Positions 43,679-52,770 of a stretch of DNA of 64,000 nt are shown piece after piece. The position numbers and the translations under genes were made by a program. This stretch comes from Candidatus Tumulicola sp. (GTDB lineage: Bacteria; Vulcanimicrobiota; Vulcanimicrobiia; Vulcanimicrobiales; Vulcanimicrobiaceae), in contig DASXDT010000006.1 of NCBI GenBank assembly GCA_036490475.1, positions 1,426,001 to 1,490,000 of the forward strand, read 5' to 3'. Position 1 is the first letter of the stretch, and each line of letters starts with the position of its first letter. The notes beneath the pieces were generated by a model. That model was not told where the DNA came from, made no database searches, and saw nothing but the letters and a program-made list of their open reading frames with translations.

Positions 43679-45256
43679 ATGTCGTCAAATGATAATGCGG
43701 CCTACACGGCCGCACGCGAAATTCTTCGCTACCGCAACCATCCGCAGCGCCTGCGTGGGAACGCAATCGTTCGGTCGTGGTGGGCGGCGGCCCAAGCGGC
43801 CGACGCGACAGCCGGCAATGACGAAGCGCTTGTTTCGGCGTTAAATCGCCGGTTACGCGAGCTGATTGCCGGCATGCCGGAGCGGCATTCCGAGCTGTTA
43901 CGACGCTGCGATCTCGAGGGCGAACCGCACCGTAGCGCGATGCGCGCGCTCGCGCTCTCCGAGCGGCACTTCTATCGCGAACGGCACGCGGCGATCACGG
44001 CGTTGGGCCACCTTTTGAAACGCCACCCGGTGAAGAAGCGCAACCCTTCCATTTCGCTCGGTCACGACAGGCTAAGTCTCGGACTGGCCCGTGCCGATGC
44101 GCTCGAGCGGGCCGGACACACGGACGACGCGCTCGGCGTTCTCTTGCTCGTCCGCACCGGCGCGGCAGACGATCAAACTATCCGAGTCGACGTTCGATTG
44201 GCCGAAGTAAATCGCGATGCCGGACGGTTCGTCACCGCGGCACGGCATGCGCGGCTAGCGCGCGAGCGCTCCGGCGGAGACTGCGACACATCCGCGGAGT
44301 TGGATGGACTCAGCGCGACGATCGCTTGGCAGTCGGGAGATATCGCCTCGTTCTCTCACGATGCAATGCGTGCGCGGCTTACGCAGTTACGTGCCGGAGC
44401 GGGGAGGCGACCTGCGCTAATCCCGCACGCATTGTCGGACGCACTCGAAATGTCGGCCGAGTCGACGCTTGAGGCCGGCGACTGGCCACGTGCGCTAGCA
44501 TTGTTCGAAGAGGCATACGCTTCGCTGCCCCGTGTGCCGGCGCCACGCAACGACGTCGAGGCGCGTTCGTTGATCTGGATCGCAACAGCTCGGTCGTGGA
44601 TTGTCGGTGGATTGAAACCGGCGGCTGAGGAACTGGATCGGGCATACACGCTCGCATGCGCACAATCGTTGCCGCGCGAAGCAAGCCTGGCGCTGGGGCG
44701 CCTTTGCCAGCTGTACGATCTAACGGGGAACACGCCGCGAGCACTCGAGCTTGCTACAACGCAACTCGAGCCGGTAGCGAGCGGATTGGTTGGCGATTGG
44801 CGCGCCGGCGTGCATCTCGATATCGCCAGTACATTCGTATCGGCCGGGCGCCTTGCCGAAGCACGCGATCAGTTAACATTGGCGCGCGCGCACGCACCGC
44901 ACGGAAGCTTTGCCTCCGCGGCCGCGCTGATGCAGGAGTGTGAAATCGATCTCGCTGCTCGCGACACGTCTGCCGCGATCGCTCGTGCAACGGCGGCAAT
45001 ACAAGAGATGGAGCGACTCGGGCGATCGCGACACGTCGGCGTAGCCCTGGCGGTACGAGCCGAGGCGTTATGGCTCAACGGTAATACGCGCGAGGGCGCG
45101 ACGCAGATGCTCGATTCGCTCGATTTAATGGCGCGCTGCGCTCACCCACTACGCCTTGCCGCGCAATATCGGCGTGCCATGCGCGTAACCGGCGATCGCC
45201 GGCACGGCCAGCTCGCTCGCGAAATCTTGAACTCGTACGCGACGCGGCTGGCATAA
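43679..45256 (+). CDS. TPR-rich putative transcriptional regulator with HTH-like N-terminus
   Basis: A 525-residue cytoplasmic protein. The N-terminal 120 residues have 'RLRGNAIVRSWWAAA' and 'RALALSERHFYRERHAAITALGHLL', matching the HTH-like region of the protein at 14956-16596. The remainder is a run of helical repeats ('ADALERAGHTDDALGVLLLV', 'ALFEEAYASLPRVPA') typical of TPR. It is the second gene of this type in the window, again beside a propeller lipoprotein. The ATG at 43679 is my choice; the frame is open to 43559 but that would overlap the divergent gene. Confidence 0.65.
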   Translation: MSSNDNAAYTAAREILRYRNHPQRLRGNAIVRSWWAAAQAADATAGNDEALVSALNRRLRELIAGMPERHSELLRRCDLEGEPHRSAMRALALSERHFYRERHAAITALGHLLKRHPVKKRNPSISLGHDRLSLGLARADALERAGHTDDALGVLLLVRTGAADDQTIRVDVRLAEVNRDAGRFVTAARHARLARERSGGDCDTSAELDGLSATIAWQSGDIASFSHDAMRARLTQLRAGAGRRPALIPHALSDALEMSAESTLEAGDWPRALALFEEAYASLPRVPAPRNDVEARSLIWIATARSWIVGGLKPAAEELDRAYTLACAQSLPREASLALGRLCQLYDLTGNTPRALELATTQLEPVASGLVGDWRAGVHLDIASTFVSAGRLAEARDQLTLARAHAPHGSFASAAALMQECEIDLAARDTSAAIARATAAIQEMERLGRSRHVGVALAVRAEALWLNGNTREGATQMLDSLDLMARCAHPLRLAAQYRRAMRVTGDRRHGQLAREILNSYATRLA

Positions 45257-45257
45257 T

Positions 45258-45821
45258 ATGAGAGTGTTTTTCGTGTTCGTTCTTGCCGCGGTGGTCGTAT
45301 CGCCGGCGACAAGTGTTGCCGCTGCGAGGAGCCCACTGGCAACATGGTTCGGCACGCAGACGTGCTCCGCGCTCGACGGCCTGTATAGCAAAAAGGAACC
45401 GCCGGCCGTCAAGACCGGCATGGAAACATTGGTGGTCGACGTGCCGACAGGCGTGGCGGTGCAGCAAAAAGTCAGTATGACCGTTCCGTGGTACGTTTAC
45501 GATCCGAAGAGCAACGTCGCGCTCAGTCACGTCGGTGGAGACTCCGGCGTCGTCTGGACGTTGCGGGTCGTTAAAGGCGTACCGCCGGCGTCGCTTCCCA
45601 ACGTAGATTTGAGTGGCGCGCACACGACGTCTGGCATAAAGATCGGTTCGAGCGCTGAGTCGGTCGTCCGGATCCTCGGTAAGCCGCTCGTCGTTCGCTC
45701 CTGCGGTATGGAGCGATACGAATATAGCGATGCCAAGGTTGGCGACGGTGAACAAAACGATTTAGATTTTACCATTAAGGACGGTCGCGTCATCGAGATC
45801 GTCCACACTTCCTGGGGCTAG
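45258..45821 (+). CDS. Secreted protein of unknown function
   Basis: A 187-residue protein with the signal peptide 'MRVFFVFVLAAVVVSPATSVAA'. The C-terminal part 'GIKIGSSAESVVRILGKPLV' resembles the SmpA/BamE-like fold ('G-x-s-x-x-x-V-x-x-x-l-G-x-P'), which often packs on outer-membrane complexes. Two cysteines could form a disulphide. It begins one base after the TPR regulator's stop, so it is co-transcribed with it. It may be a sensor partner or a simple envelope protein. Confidence 0.65.
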   Translation: MRVFFVFVLAAVVVSPATSVAAARSPLATWFGTQTCSALDGLYSKKEPPAVKTGMETLVVDVPTGVAVQQKVSMTVPWYVYDPKSNVALSHVGGDSGVVWTLRVVKGVPPASLPNVDLSGAHTTSGIKIGSSAESVVRILGKPLVVRSCGMERYEYSDAKVGDGEQNDLDFTIKDGRVIEIVHTSWG

Positions 45822-45835
45822 GGTCGAACTCTCGG

Positions 45836-47662
45836 TTACGTGACCGGCAGTTCCTCAAGTTGATGAAGTAGCGTTTCCCATTCGGTGACGCGCTCCCGAT
45901 TGCGCGTTTTTAGTTCGGATAGTTCTTCGCTCAGTGTTAGGGATCTGGCCGGGTCGGTAAAGATCTCGGGCGTCTCGAACAGAAGCTCGATCTCGTTGAT
46001 GCGCGAATCGAGGCCCGCGATTTCCCGTTCGATTCGCTCGATCTGCCGCTTGAGCTGCGAGAGTATGCGCAATGGTGTTTGACGCGACGCCTTCGCTTTC
46101 ACGTTCGAATCTTCGACCGAGCGATCGATCAGCGCTTTGTCGCGTTCGCGCTGGGCCGCTTCGTAAACATCGTACCCGCCGTCGACGATTCCCCACTCGC
46201 CCCGTTCGATCCACAACACTCGATCGCATAGACGCTTGAGAAGATAGCGATCGTGCGAGACCACGACGATCGTTCCAGCGTAGTCGTATAAAACGCTTTC
46301 GAGCGCTTCGCGGCTGTCGATATCGAGATCGTTGGTCGGCTCGTCCAGCAATAAAATATCGGCCGCGCGCGCCATCAGTCGCGCCAGCATGATGCGGCGA
46401 CGTTCGCCGCCGGAAAAATCGCGCACCGCTTTGTCGGCGGCATCGCCGCTAATCCGCATGCGGCCGAGCAATCCGCGCGCCTCTTCTGGAGTCACGGCAG
46501 CGCCGTCCAGCACGGCTGCGAGCGCGCTCTCTTGGACGTCGAGCTGATCGTGCGAATTCTGGGCAAAGTATGCGACTTGCGCCGCCGGATTGAAGACAAC
46601 CGTCCCGGAATCCGGCTGCGCGGCGCCGGTGAGGATCTTTAGCAACGTGGACTTACCGGAACCGTTCGAACCGACAATGCCGAGTCGTTCGCCGCGCTCG
46701 ACGTCGAAGGTTAGCTCGCTAAAAAGCGGTTGATCGTAGGCTTTACTTAAGCCCTTTGCTTCGAAGGCGAAGCCGCCGCCCGCGCGCCGTGACGAGCGCA
46801 GGCTCACAGCTATCTGGCGTACGGAGACCGCGGGAGGCGGGGCTTGCATCGTCGTTTCGACGCGCGCCAACTGCTTCTCGCGACTGCGCACTTGGCTGTA
46901 ATCCGAGGAAGTGTGCGTCGCTCGTAACCCGGCGATGGTCTTGCGCCGCTTGTCGCGCTCGGTAACGAACGTTTCGTACGCGCGCCGTTCCGCCTCGAGC
47001 CGCAGGTCTTTTGCTGCGAGGTACGCGGTGTACGCGGGGCGTTCGGGTGCGTAGGCATGGAAGCGTCCGCGTTCGATCTCCCAGATGCGCGTAGCGATGC
47101 GGTCGAGAAAGTAGCGGTCGTGCGAAACGACGATATACCCGCGGGCATCGTTGGCCACGAACGATTCGAGCCAGCGGATCGTCGCGACGTCGAGATGGTT
47201 GGTCGGTTCGTCGAGAATCAGATAGTCGGGTTCGTCGATCAGCAAGTGCGCCAGCGCAACCTTGGCCCGCTGGCCGCCCGAAAACGAGCGTAGCGGACGA
47301 TCGTATTCCGTTGGCTCGAAGCCGAACGCGGAGAGCATGACGCGTAGCGCTTTGTTGCGCGCTCCCCACTCTTCGTGCGTCGCTTTCGCGAGCGCAGCAT
47401 CGATAAGGCTCTGCAACGTCGACTCGGTCTCGTCGGCCACGCCTTGAGCGAGATACCCGAGCTTCATGCCTTTCGCGCGCACGACGGTACCGCCGAAAGG
47501 CTGCTCGACGCCCGCGAGGAGACGCAACAGCGACGACTTCCCCGCGCCGTTCGGCCCCACGAGCCCGATGCGCTCGCGGTCGTTGAATACGCCACTCAGG
47601 CCCGCGAATATCTCGCGCGCCCCATAGTGACATTCGAGATCGGAAAACCGCAATAATTCCAC
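45836..47662 (-). CDS. ABC-F family ATPase
   Basis: A 608-residue protein with two ABC ATPase domains on one chain and no transmembrane segments. Walker A motifs are 'GLVGPNGAGKSS' and 'GIVGSNGSGKST', signatures 'RSFSGGQRAKVALA' and 'RDFSGGERRRIMLA', and Walker B 'LILDEPTNHLD' and 'LLLDEPTNDLD'. A linker of charged helices separates the domains and a C-terminal coiled coil follows, as in Uup. ABC-F proteins act on the ribosome; some give antibiotic resistance. I chose the GTG at 47662 because the domain starts there; a GTG at 47686 is an alternative. Confidence 0.9.
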   Translation of the reverse strand: MELLRFSDLECHYGAREIFAGLSGVFNDRERIGLVGPNGAGKSSLLRLLAGVEQPFGGTVVRAKGMKLGYLAQGVADETESTLQSLIDAALAKATHEEWGARNKALRVMLSAFGFEPTEYDRPLRSFSGGQRAKVALAHLLIDEPDYLILDEPTNHLDVATIRWLESFVANDARGYIVVSHDRYFLDRIATRIWEIERGRFHAYAPERPAYTAYLAAKDLRLEAERRAYETFVTERDKRRKTIAGLRATHTSSDYSQVRSREKQLARVETTMQAPPPAVSVRQIAVSLRSSRRAGGGFAFEAKGLSKAYDQPLFSELTFDVERGERLGIVGSNGSGKSTLLKILTGAAQPDSGTVVFNPAAQVAYFAQNSHDQLDVQESALAAVLDGAAVTPEEARGLLGRMRISGDAADKAVRDFSGGERRRIMLARLMARAADILLLDEPTNDLDIDSREALESVLYDYAGTIVVVSHDRYLLKRLCDRVLWIERGEWGIVDGGYDVYEAAQRERDKALIDRSVEDSNVKAKASRQTPLRILSQLKRQIERIEREIAGLDSRINEIELLFETPEIFTDPARSLTLSEELSELKTRNRERVTEWETLLHQLEELPVT

Positions 47663-47793
47663 CGCGCATCGTACGTTTGCGCGCACCCGGCCCGCGGCCT
47701 ACAAAAACCCGCACAATGGCACGTTCACGGCTTGCCTCGCTTGCCAGGTGCGTGGCGGGTCTGCGGGGTAGCGATGCACCGGGAGGAAGCAAC

Positions 47794-48846
47794 ATGCTCC
47801 GCATATCCGCGCGCGCTATATCTGCGTGCTCCATCGCATTCCTGACCGCGTGCTCGTCCGCGCCCTCGCAGAATCCGGCGTCGCTGCCAAACGTGCAACC
47901 TCGTCGTCCTGCTGCCTCCAGGGCCAAGAATTGGAGCAACGTCTACCTCATCAACCAGCCTGCAAAGGGTGCTGGATACGTCGCCGTGTACGCCGACGGC
48001 ACTTCGCACGTGTTGTATAAGATAACGCCTGGGATGACGGATGCGAGCTCGATCACCTTCGACCCCACCGGAAACGCGTACGTATATAATGGTCCGAGCG
48101 GCACGAACTGCATCATCGTCTTTGCTGCGAAGACGAACAAACGACTGTATACGATCAACGGCGGAACGGTAGCTCTGGGGCCGCCGGCGATCGATGGTCA
48201 AGGCAACTTGTACGTTCCTCACTTCCAGCAGAACCGGATCTTCGTCTACACTTCTGGCACCAAAAAAGTCATGCGAAAAATTTCTGCCCACATTTCTAGT
48301 CCCATGTCGTTAGCGTTCGATTCGAAGGACAATCTCTATGTGTTAAACGCATACAAGAAGATCGTCGAGTTTGCCGCTGGAACGAATCAGCCTATTCGAA
48401 CCATCGCAACCGGGACAACAATCGCTGGAATGGCGCTCGACGCTTCGGATAACTTGTACGCCCTTGATATCGAAAGCAAAAAGGAGCCGTCCGCAATAGT
48501 CGTGTTCCCTCCGAAGTCGTCGTCGCCGCAGACAACGATTACCGAGGGCCTCTCAAGTCCGCATGGCATTGCGTTCGACAGCACCGGCGACCTGTTTGTC
48601 TTGAACGGAAATGACATCACAGCGTACGCGCCGGGAACGACGACGCCGTACCTCACCTTCGACAGGAATAACGCCGGATCGATTGCTATCGCAATTGACG
48701 CTGCGAACAATCTCTACGTAGCGAGTTTCAGAAAAGGCAATTTTGGAGTCGGCTCGTTCAAAGTGTACGCGCTCGGCGCGAACAAGCTATTAAGAAAGGT
48801 GAGCCGAGACGTGAACATACCCATCGCGCTGTCTATCGGCCCTTGA
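47794..48846 (+). CDS. Exported NHL-type beta-propeller lipoprotein
   Basis: A 350-residue lipoprotein with the lipobox 'FLTAC' and blades such as 'ITFDPTGNAYVYNGP', 'LAFDSKDNLYVLNAYK', 'MALDASDNLYALDIE' and 'IAFDSTGDLFVLNGN'. The ATG at 47794 has a strong GGGAGGAAG site eight bases upstream. It diverges from the ABC-F gene and is convergent with another propeller gene; no regulator is adjacent. A 244-base gap follows in which I see nothing recognisable. Confidence 0.85.
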   Translation: MLRISARAISACSIAFLTACSSAPSQNPASLPNVQPRRPAASRAKNWSNVYLINQPAKGAGYVAVYADGTSHVLYKITPGMTDASSITFDPTGNAYVYNGPSGTNCIIVFAAKTNKRLYTINGGTVALGPPAIDGQGNLYVPHFQQNRIFVYTSGTKKVMRKISAHISSPMSLAFDSKDNLYVLNAYKKIVEFAAGTNQPIRTIATGTTIAGMALDASDNLYALDIESKKEPSAIVVFPPKSSSPQTTITEGLSSPHGIAFDSTGDLFVLNGNDITAYAPGTTTPYLTFDRNNAGSIAIAIDAANNLYVASFRKGNFGVGSFKVYALGANKLLRKVSRDVNIPIALSIGP

Positions 48847-49090
48847 AGCCCGCAGCCTGACCGCGGTTTCGCTCTTCGACGACGTTCACACGGGCTAGGC
48901 TAGGTTTTGCTAGGCCGGGCGCCTTTCGCAGCATTGATGCGTGCAGCTTTCGCCTTTCACTCGGATGTGGCTGCGCCGGCTTGGCGGGCCAGTTCTGACA
49001 TCCACTTCCTTCCGCCGAAGACGCCCCGAAGCAGCGCGCCAGAAGCGCAAGACGATTACGATTCGTTCCGAGCAGGCGGATCACTTCGAA

Positions 49091-50113
49091 CTATTTCTGC
49101 GCTGCGGTTACGCCAAGCGGTTCGTCGAAATCGCCTGTAAATGTTGCGATCGGCGCGCCACCCTTCGGGTATTTGAACACCTCTGCGGAGTCGTTCCCCG
49201 CGTCGGCGCAATACAGCAAGCCCTTTGCGATCCACGTTTGTGCGCAATCGCTCATCCCAGTGTACGTTATGGTGTGCTTCAACGTCGCCGTCGTTCCGCT
49301 GATGGTGTACTGATATGTCGAATTCGCGAGCTGATCGAACACCGTTAGATACTTTCCGTCCCATTGCACGGAGCCGGGGAACACCGGAGCGTTGCTCGTC
49401 GTGATGGTAACCGCTTGTTTGCTGCCCTTGGGAAGCTCTACGAGAGCCCAGTCCGACCGGTAGCCGGTAAAACCGTCGGCAAAGAGATTCCCTTTAGGGT
49501 CGTAACCGTCGAAGAATTCTTCGTCAAGCGCTGTTTCGTAGGCTTTGCCCGTGCCGCTTCCGTTCTTGAAGACTACGAGTTCGCCGCCTTTGCCGCTCGA
49601 TAAGCCATAGATTCCAACTGCGAGGTCGCCGCTCGCGTTCATCGCGCAACTGGTCGCAAAAGAATAATTTACGGAAAGCGTTTTGATCGGAGTCTTTGGA
49701 ACCTTGAATTCCGTAATCTGGTCGGGACCTCCGACGTTCCAGAAAATCCCTTTACCATAACCGTAGAGGGCGTTGGTGCAACCTTGGCCGCCGAGCCCGT
49801 TAATTTGGCCGATCTCCTGCGTACTCTTCGGATAGTCGAAGATGCTTGCGTACGTGCCGTACGCGTTGAAGATGTACTCGTAATATTTTGACTTAGACTC
49901 GGCCAGCACGTTAGAAACGGCCGATTCGAACCGGTGGCTCGTCGTTGGGCGAGCCGCCGTCGTCAGCGCGCTCGGAAAAACTGCCCCGCGTACGGTTGCG
50001 CCGGCAAACGCCCCGCTCGACGGCACGGCGGCCGTCCCGCCGCTACATGCCGAACAGACAGCCAGTGCGATTGCCGCACCGGCGTATTTTATTAAACTGC
50101 TCGAGTTCAACAC
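49091..50113 (-). CDS. Exported beta-propeller-like lipoprotein
   Basis: A 340-residue lipoprotein with the lipobox 'VCSAC' near residue 23. Its repeats ('CAMNASGDLAVGIYG', 'GYDPKGNLFADGFTG', 'VQWDGKYLTVFDQLA') match those of the lipoprotein at 13860-14858, so the two form a subgroup of the propellers here. The GTG at 50113 lies close after an AAGGGAG site. It is the last gene before the integrative element. Confidence 0.8.
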   Translation of the reverse strand: MLNSSSLIKYAGAAIALAVCSACSGGTAAVPSSGAFAGATVRGAVFPSALTTAARPTTSHRFESAVSNVLAESKSKYYEYIFNAYGTYASIFDYPKSTQEIGQINGLGGQGCTNALYGYGKGIFWNVGGPDQITEFKVPKTPIKTLSVNYSFATSCAMNASGDLAVGIYGLSSGKGGELVVFKNGSGTGKAYETALDEEFFDGYDPKGNLFADGFTGYRSDWALVELPKGSKQAVTITTSNAPVFPGSVQWDGKYLTVFDQLANSTYQYTISGTTATLKHTITYTGMSDCAQTWIAKGLLYCADAGNDSAEVFKYPKGGAPIATFTGDFDEPLGVTAAQK

Positions 50114-50247
50114 ACAACTCCCTTTCTCTACACTCAGTCTTTCATGCTATGCGGCTTTCGGAATGGCCATGGTGCACTCCACCCATGAAATCCTCAAGCT
50201 GTGTAATAAACGAAACCACCCCACGGTTGGACGAACTCGACTCCGCA

Positions 50248-50283
50248 AAAACCCGCACAAACGGTAACGTTCGTGCGGGTTTT
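50248..50283. terminator. Bidirectional rho-independent terminator of tRNA-Ala
   Basis: AAAACCCGCAC...AACG pairs with CGTT...GTGCGGGTTTT around a four-base loop, with one mismatch, giving a long GC-rich stem with A/T tracts on both sides. It lies directly after the tRNA 3' end on the minus strand, as expected for the original terminator of the tRNA gene. Confidence 0.75.
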
Positions 50284-50287
50284 GACG

Positions 50288-50333
50288 TGGTGGAGATGAG
50301 GAGACTCGAACTCCTGACCCCTTACATGCGAAG
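50288..50333 (-). other. Attachment site: 3' half of tRNA-Ala(CGC)
   Basis: Read on the minus strand, 46 bases match the 3' half of a tRNA: anticodon loop TTCGCAT (anticodon CGC, alanine), the 3' anticodon stem GTAAG, a five-base variable loop, the T arm AGGAG-TTCGAGT-CTCCT, the acceptor strand CATCTCC, A and CCA. No CTTAC partner or 5' half precedes it, so it is not a whole tRNA. With a tyrosine integrase 130 bases away, this is the left attachment site of an element; the intact tRNA should lie at the far end, on the minus strand. Confidence 0.8.
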
Positions 50334-50462
50334 CACCAGGATTGGCTTCCACGGCTTCCTTGGACTCCAGGCTTTACAGAGTTCGTGCTCGGATCTGCCG
50401 TCGAGGTTCCTTGGTTGCCTGTGGTTTACACTGGATTCTACTGTTTCAAGCTACACGATAAG

Positions 50463-51632
50463 CTACACGGGCTCAGTGCTCAGCGTCAGAGCAGCGTCGA
50501 GCTTGTCGGCGGCTTCATTCTGCATGCTGGGCAGAACGTGAGAGTACGTGTCCAGAGTCAGCCCGATGCTTGAATGCCCGAGCCGCTCCTGGACGACTTT
50601 CGGGTGAACGCCTTCGGCCATCAGCAGTGTGGCCGCAGTGTGGCGCAGGTCGTGAAACCGGATGTTGGGCAGACTTGCCGCTTCTAGCAGAGGCTTGAAG
50701 GAACGCCGGATCAGATTGCTTTTTCGGAGCGGGCCACCGTTCGAGTCGGCGAACACCCAGATGGGACGCGGTGCGCTGGTCCCAGATCTAAGCGACTGCT
50801 CTTCCAGCGCGCTCAGGGCGATCTTCGGTAACGTAACGAGACGCTTGGAAGCCCGCGTCTTTGGCTCGCCCAGTACGAGTCTGTTGTTCACCTCGAGTAG
50901 GGTGTGACGCACGCTTAATGTGCCTCGCTTGAAGTCGATGTCTGGCCACTGAAGTGCGAGGAGTTCTCCTTGCCTGAGACCGGTTGTCACGGCGAGCACA
51001 TAAAGGGCGTAGAGTTGCACACCTCGAGCAGTTTCCAAAAACCTACGCACCTCGTCGCGATCAAGAGCGCGCATTTGCTTGCGTTCGGCTCTCGGTGGGT
51101 CGACCAAGTCGGAGACATTGCGAAAGGCAAGTTCCCAGCGAACTGCCTGTTTAAGAGCGGAATGAAGTCGGGCGTGAACCATCTGCACCATCCTCTCTGA
51201 TGCTCCCAGAGACTTTAAACGGGTGTATAGGTTGCTGACATCAGAAGCAGCCAAATGCGCGAGACGTACTTTCCCGATGTGAGGGGCAATGTGGCGTTTT
51301 ACCAAAAGCGAATACAGTTGGTAAGTTGCTGGTCGGCATTGAACTCGAACACAGTCCCCGAGCCAGCGTTCTAAAAAGTCGCCAGTGCTCAGAGTATCGG
51401 ATTTCAGCTCAACTGTTTCATCCGCGCGAGCACGAAGCGCCCGTAACTTCTGCAGTACAGCATTTTGCGTGCGCCCATAGAGAACGCTCCGCTTCGCCGA
51501 ACCATCGCTCCGTCTCGTCGTGATGGCTCCGCACCATTTACCGTCACTCCGTTTGTAGATGGTCCCTTCGCCTTTTGCTCGCCGCCCACGCTTGGCAGGC
51601 GACACTAACTTCTTGTTGTCGGTAATTTCCAA
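50463..51632 (-). CDS. Tyrosine recombinase (phage-type integrase)
   Basis: A 389-residue site-specific recombinase. An N-terminal AP2-like DNA-binding segment ('GEGTIYKRSDGKWCG') and a SAM-like core-binding domain precede the catalytic domain. The active-site set is complete: arginine in 'TGLRQGELL', lysine in 'EPKTRASKRLV', 'HDLRHTAATLL', histidine in 'LGHSSI' and tyrosine in 'LDTYSHV'. It should integrate and excise the element at tRNA-Ala. Its 3' end faces the attachment site. The start overlaps the end of the repressor gene by 28 bases. Confidence 0.92.
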   Translation of the reverse strand: MEITDNKKLVSPAKRGRRAKGEGTIYKRSDGKWCGAITTRRSDGSAKRSVLYGRTQNAVLQKLRALRARADETVELKSDTLSTGDFLERWLGDCVRVQCRPATYQLYSLLVKRHIAPHIGKVRLAHLAASDVSNLYTRLKSLGASERMVQMVHARLHSALKQAVRWELAFRNVSDLVDPPRAERKQMRALDRDEVRRFLETARGVQLYALYVLAVTTGLRQGELLALQWPDIDFKRGTLSVRHTLLEVNNRLVLGEPKTRASKRLVTLPKIALSALEEQSLRSGTSAPRPIWVFADSNGGPLRKSNLIRRSFKPLLEAASLPNIRFHDLRHTAATLLMAEGVHPKVVQERLGHSSIGLTLDTYSHVLPSMQNEAADKLDAALTLSTEPV

Positions 51633-52417
51633 AGTGGTTCACCGTTCTGTTCTTCGTAGAATGAAGGATGGCGCATCAGCGCTTCCTGCAAGTTTTCTAA
51701 GGTCACATTGCACGATTGTAGGATGTATCCAAGCAATCGAATCGCATCGACTGCCTTGCGGTGCGGAACCGCGGGGACGCCCATGAGCGAGTCGTAAATT
51801 TCGACGAGGGTTTGCGAGTTCGGTTCTGAGGAAACCATGCGGCTGAGAAAGTCAAATTCTAGCCTAAACTTTCGCGCGACAGCGCGAAGTCCAAACGAGC
51901 CAAGCCCGCCGAATTCTCGTAGTAGATCGCGCTCTTCGGAAGATAGCGCTTCGAGTTCGGCCCGAGCTTCGGTGGCTGCAAACGTCCGTAGCACCGCATC
52001 TTGCCGTTGTAGCATCAACTGTTTGAACCAGTCTTCGAAAGCAAGCCCAGAACCAGGTTTAAGTCGCGACCCCTCTTGATCGAGGGTCTGGAGCATTTTT
52101 CTTTCATAGTTCGCCCGAGTAGCGATACTCAGTGGAGCTTCGTCAAAAGCGTAGTCAGAGTAGTCGTCGGGGAATCCCAGCGCGATCCAGTACCGTCGGA
52201 GGGTAGTTAAACGCGGATTTGCAGAGTCGAAGTGCCTCGAAACGACGCCAGGACTCGTCCGCAGGAGTTTCGCCAGACCTGCTTGACTCAGGCCCTGCGC
52301 TATGCTAGCTACCGCAATTTCGCGCATCTTTGGATGGCATCGGTCGTCGGCTAGGCGGTCTTGCAAGGGTCCAGGGCTTTTTGGCATATGACAATTATTT
52401 GTGACTATCTTTGTCAT
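51605..52417 (-). CDS. XRE-like repressor of the element
   Basis: A 270-residue protein with an N-terminal HTH of XRE type ('AVASIAQGLSQAGLAKLLRTSPGVVSRHF') and a long helical C-terminal part of unknown fold. By position, divergent from the excisionase gene and co-directional with the integrase, it is probably the maintenance repressor. An AAAGGA site precedes the ATG at 52417; an ATG at 52387 is an alternative that would place the adjacent inverted repeat upstream of the gene. Confidence 0.75.
   Translation of the reverse strand: MTKIVTNNCHMPKSPGPLQDRLADDRCHPKMREIAVASIAQGLSQAGLAKLLRTSPGVVSRHFDSANPRLTTLRRYWIALGFPDDYSDYAFDEAPLSIATRANYERKMLQTLDQEGSRLKPGSGLAFEDWFKQLMLQRQDAVLRTFAATEARAELEALSSEERDLLREFGGLGSFGLRAVARKFRLEFDFLSRMVSSEPNSQTLVEIYDSLMGVPAVPHRKAVDAIRLLGYILQSCNVTLENLQEALMRHPSFYEEQNGEPLWKLPTTRS
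52388..52417. promoter_or_regulatory. Inverted repeat at the repressor start, candidate operator
   Basis: ATGACAA (52388-52394) and TTGTCAT (52411-52417) are inverted repeats with a 16-base spacer, covering the repressor start region. A TATACT box for the rightward genes lies at 52428-52433 and is close enough to be blocked by a bound protein. Confidence 0.4.
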
Positions 52418-52439
52418 TTCCTTTGTTTATACTGGCTAC

Positions 52440-52712
52440 ATGGATTCTCCTGAACGGCCCGCGCTTCTATCAGATTCGGAACGCTTGCTAACAATCCGAG
52501 AGGTCGCCAAGTTCCTGAGCCTCGGAACGTCTACGGTTTACGCGCTTATGGACGAAGGTCGAATCGAGTACGCGAGAATCGGTCGTGCTCGTCGGATCAG
52601 CATGAAGGCGGCACTAGCCTTCATCGAGACTCACCGGTGTTGCGTTGATTCGGGCCAATCCAACGCCGCAGAGCAGAACTCGCAAGCGCACCTTACGGGG
52701 TCTGCCGAGTGA
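52440..52712 (+). CDS. Excisionase/MerR-type HTH protein
   Basis: A 90-residue protein with the excisionase-family DNA-binding segment 'LLTIREVAKFLSLGTSTVYALMDEGRIEYARIGRARRIS', the winged-helix fold of Xis and helix-turn-helix type 17 proteins. It would bend DNA at the attachment site and steer the integrase to excision, or act as a regulator. The ATG at 52440 lies about seven bases after a TATACT box and has no ribosome site, so a leaderless start is possible. The divergent partner is the repressor. Confidence 0.85.
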   Translation: MDSPERPALLSDSERLLTIREVAKFLSLGTSTVYALMDEGRIEYARIGRARRISMKAALAFIETHRCCVDSGQSNAAEQNSQAHLTGSAE

Positions 52713-52770
52713 GCGAGAAACTGGACAGGGCGTCGGAACTGTTTTGCATTGGGTCAGAGGTCGCAACTGG

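Noticed and set aside
46743-47939. Long basic frame over the ABC-F gene
   Set aside because: Arginine-rich shadow of the ABC-F gene on the same strand.
50288-50333. A functional tRNA-Ala gene
   Set aside because: Only the 3' half is present; no 5' half or anticodon-stem partner is found upstream on the minus strand.
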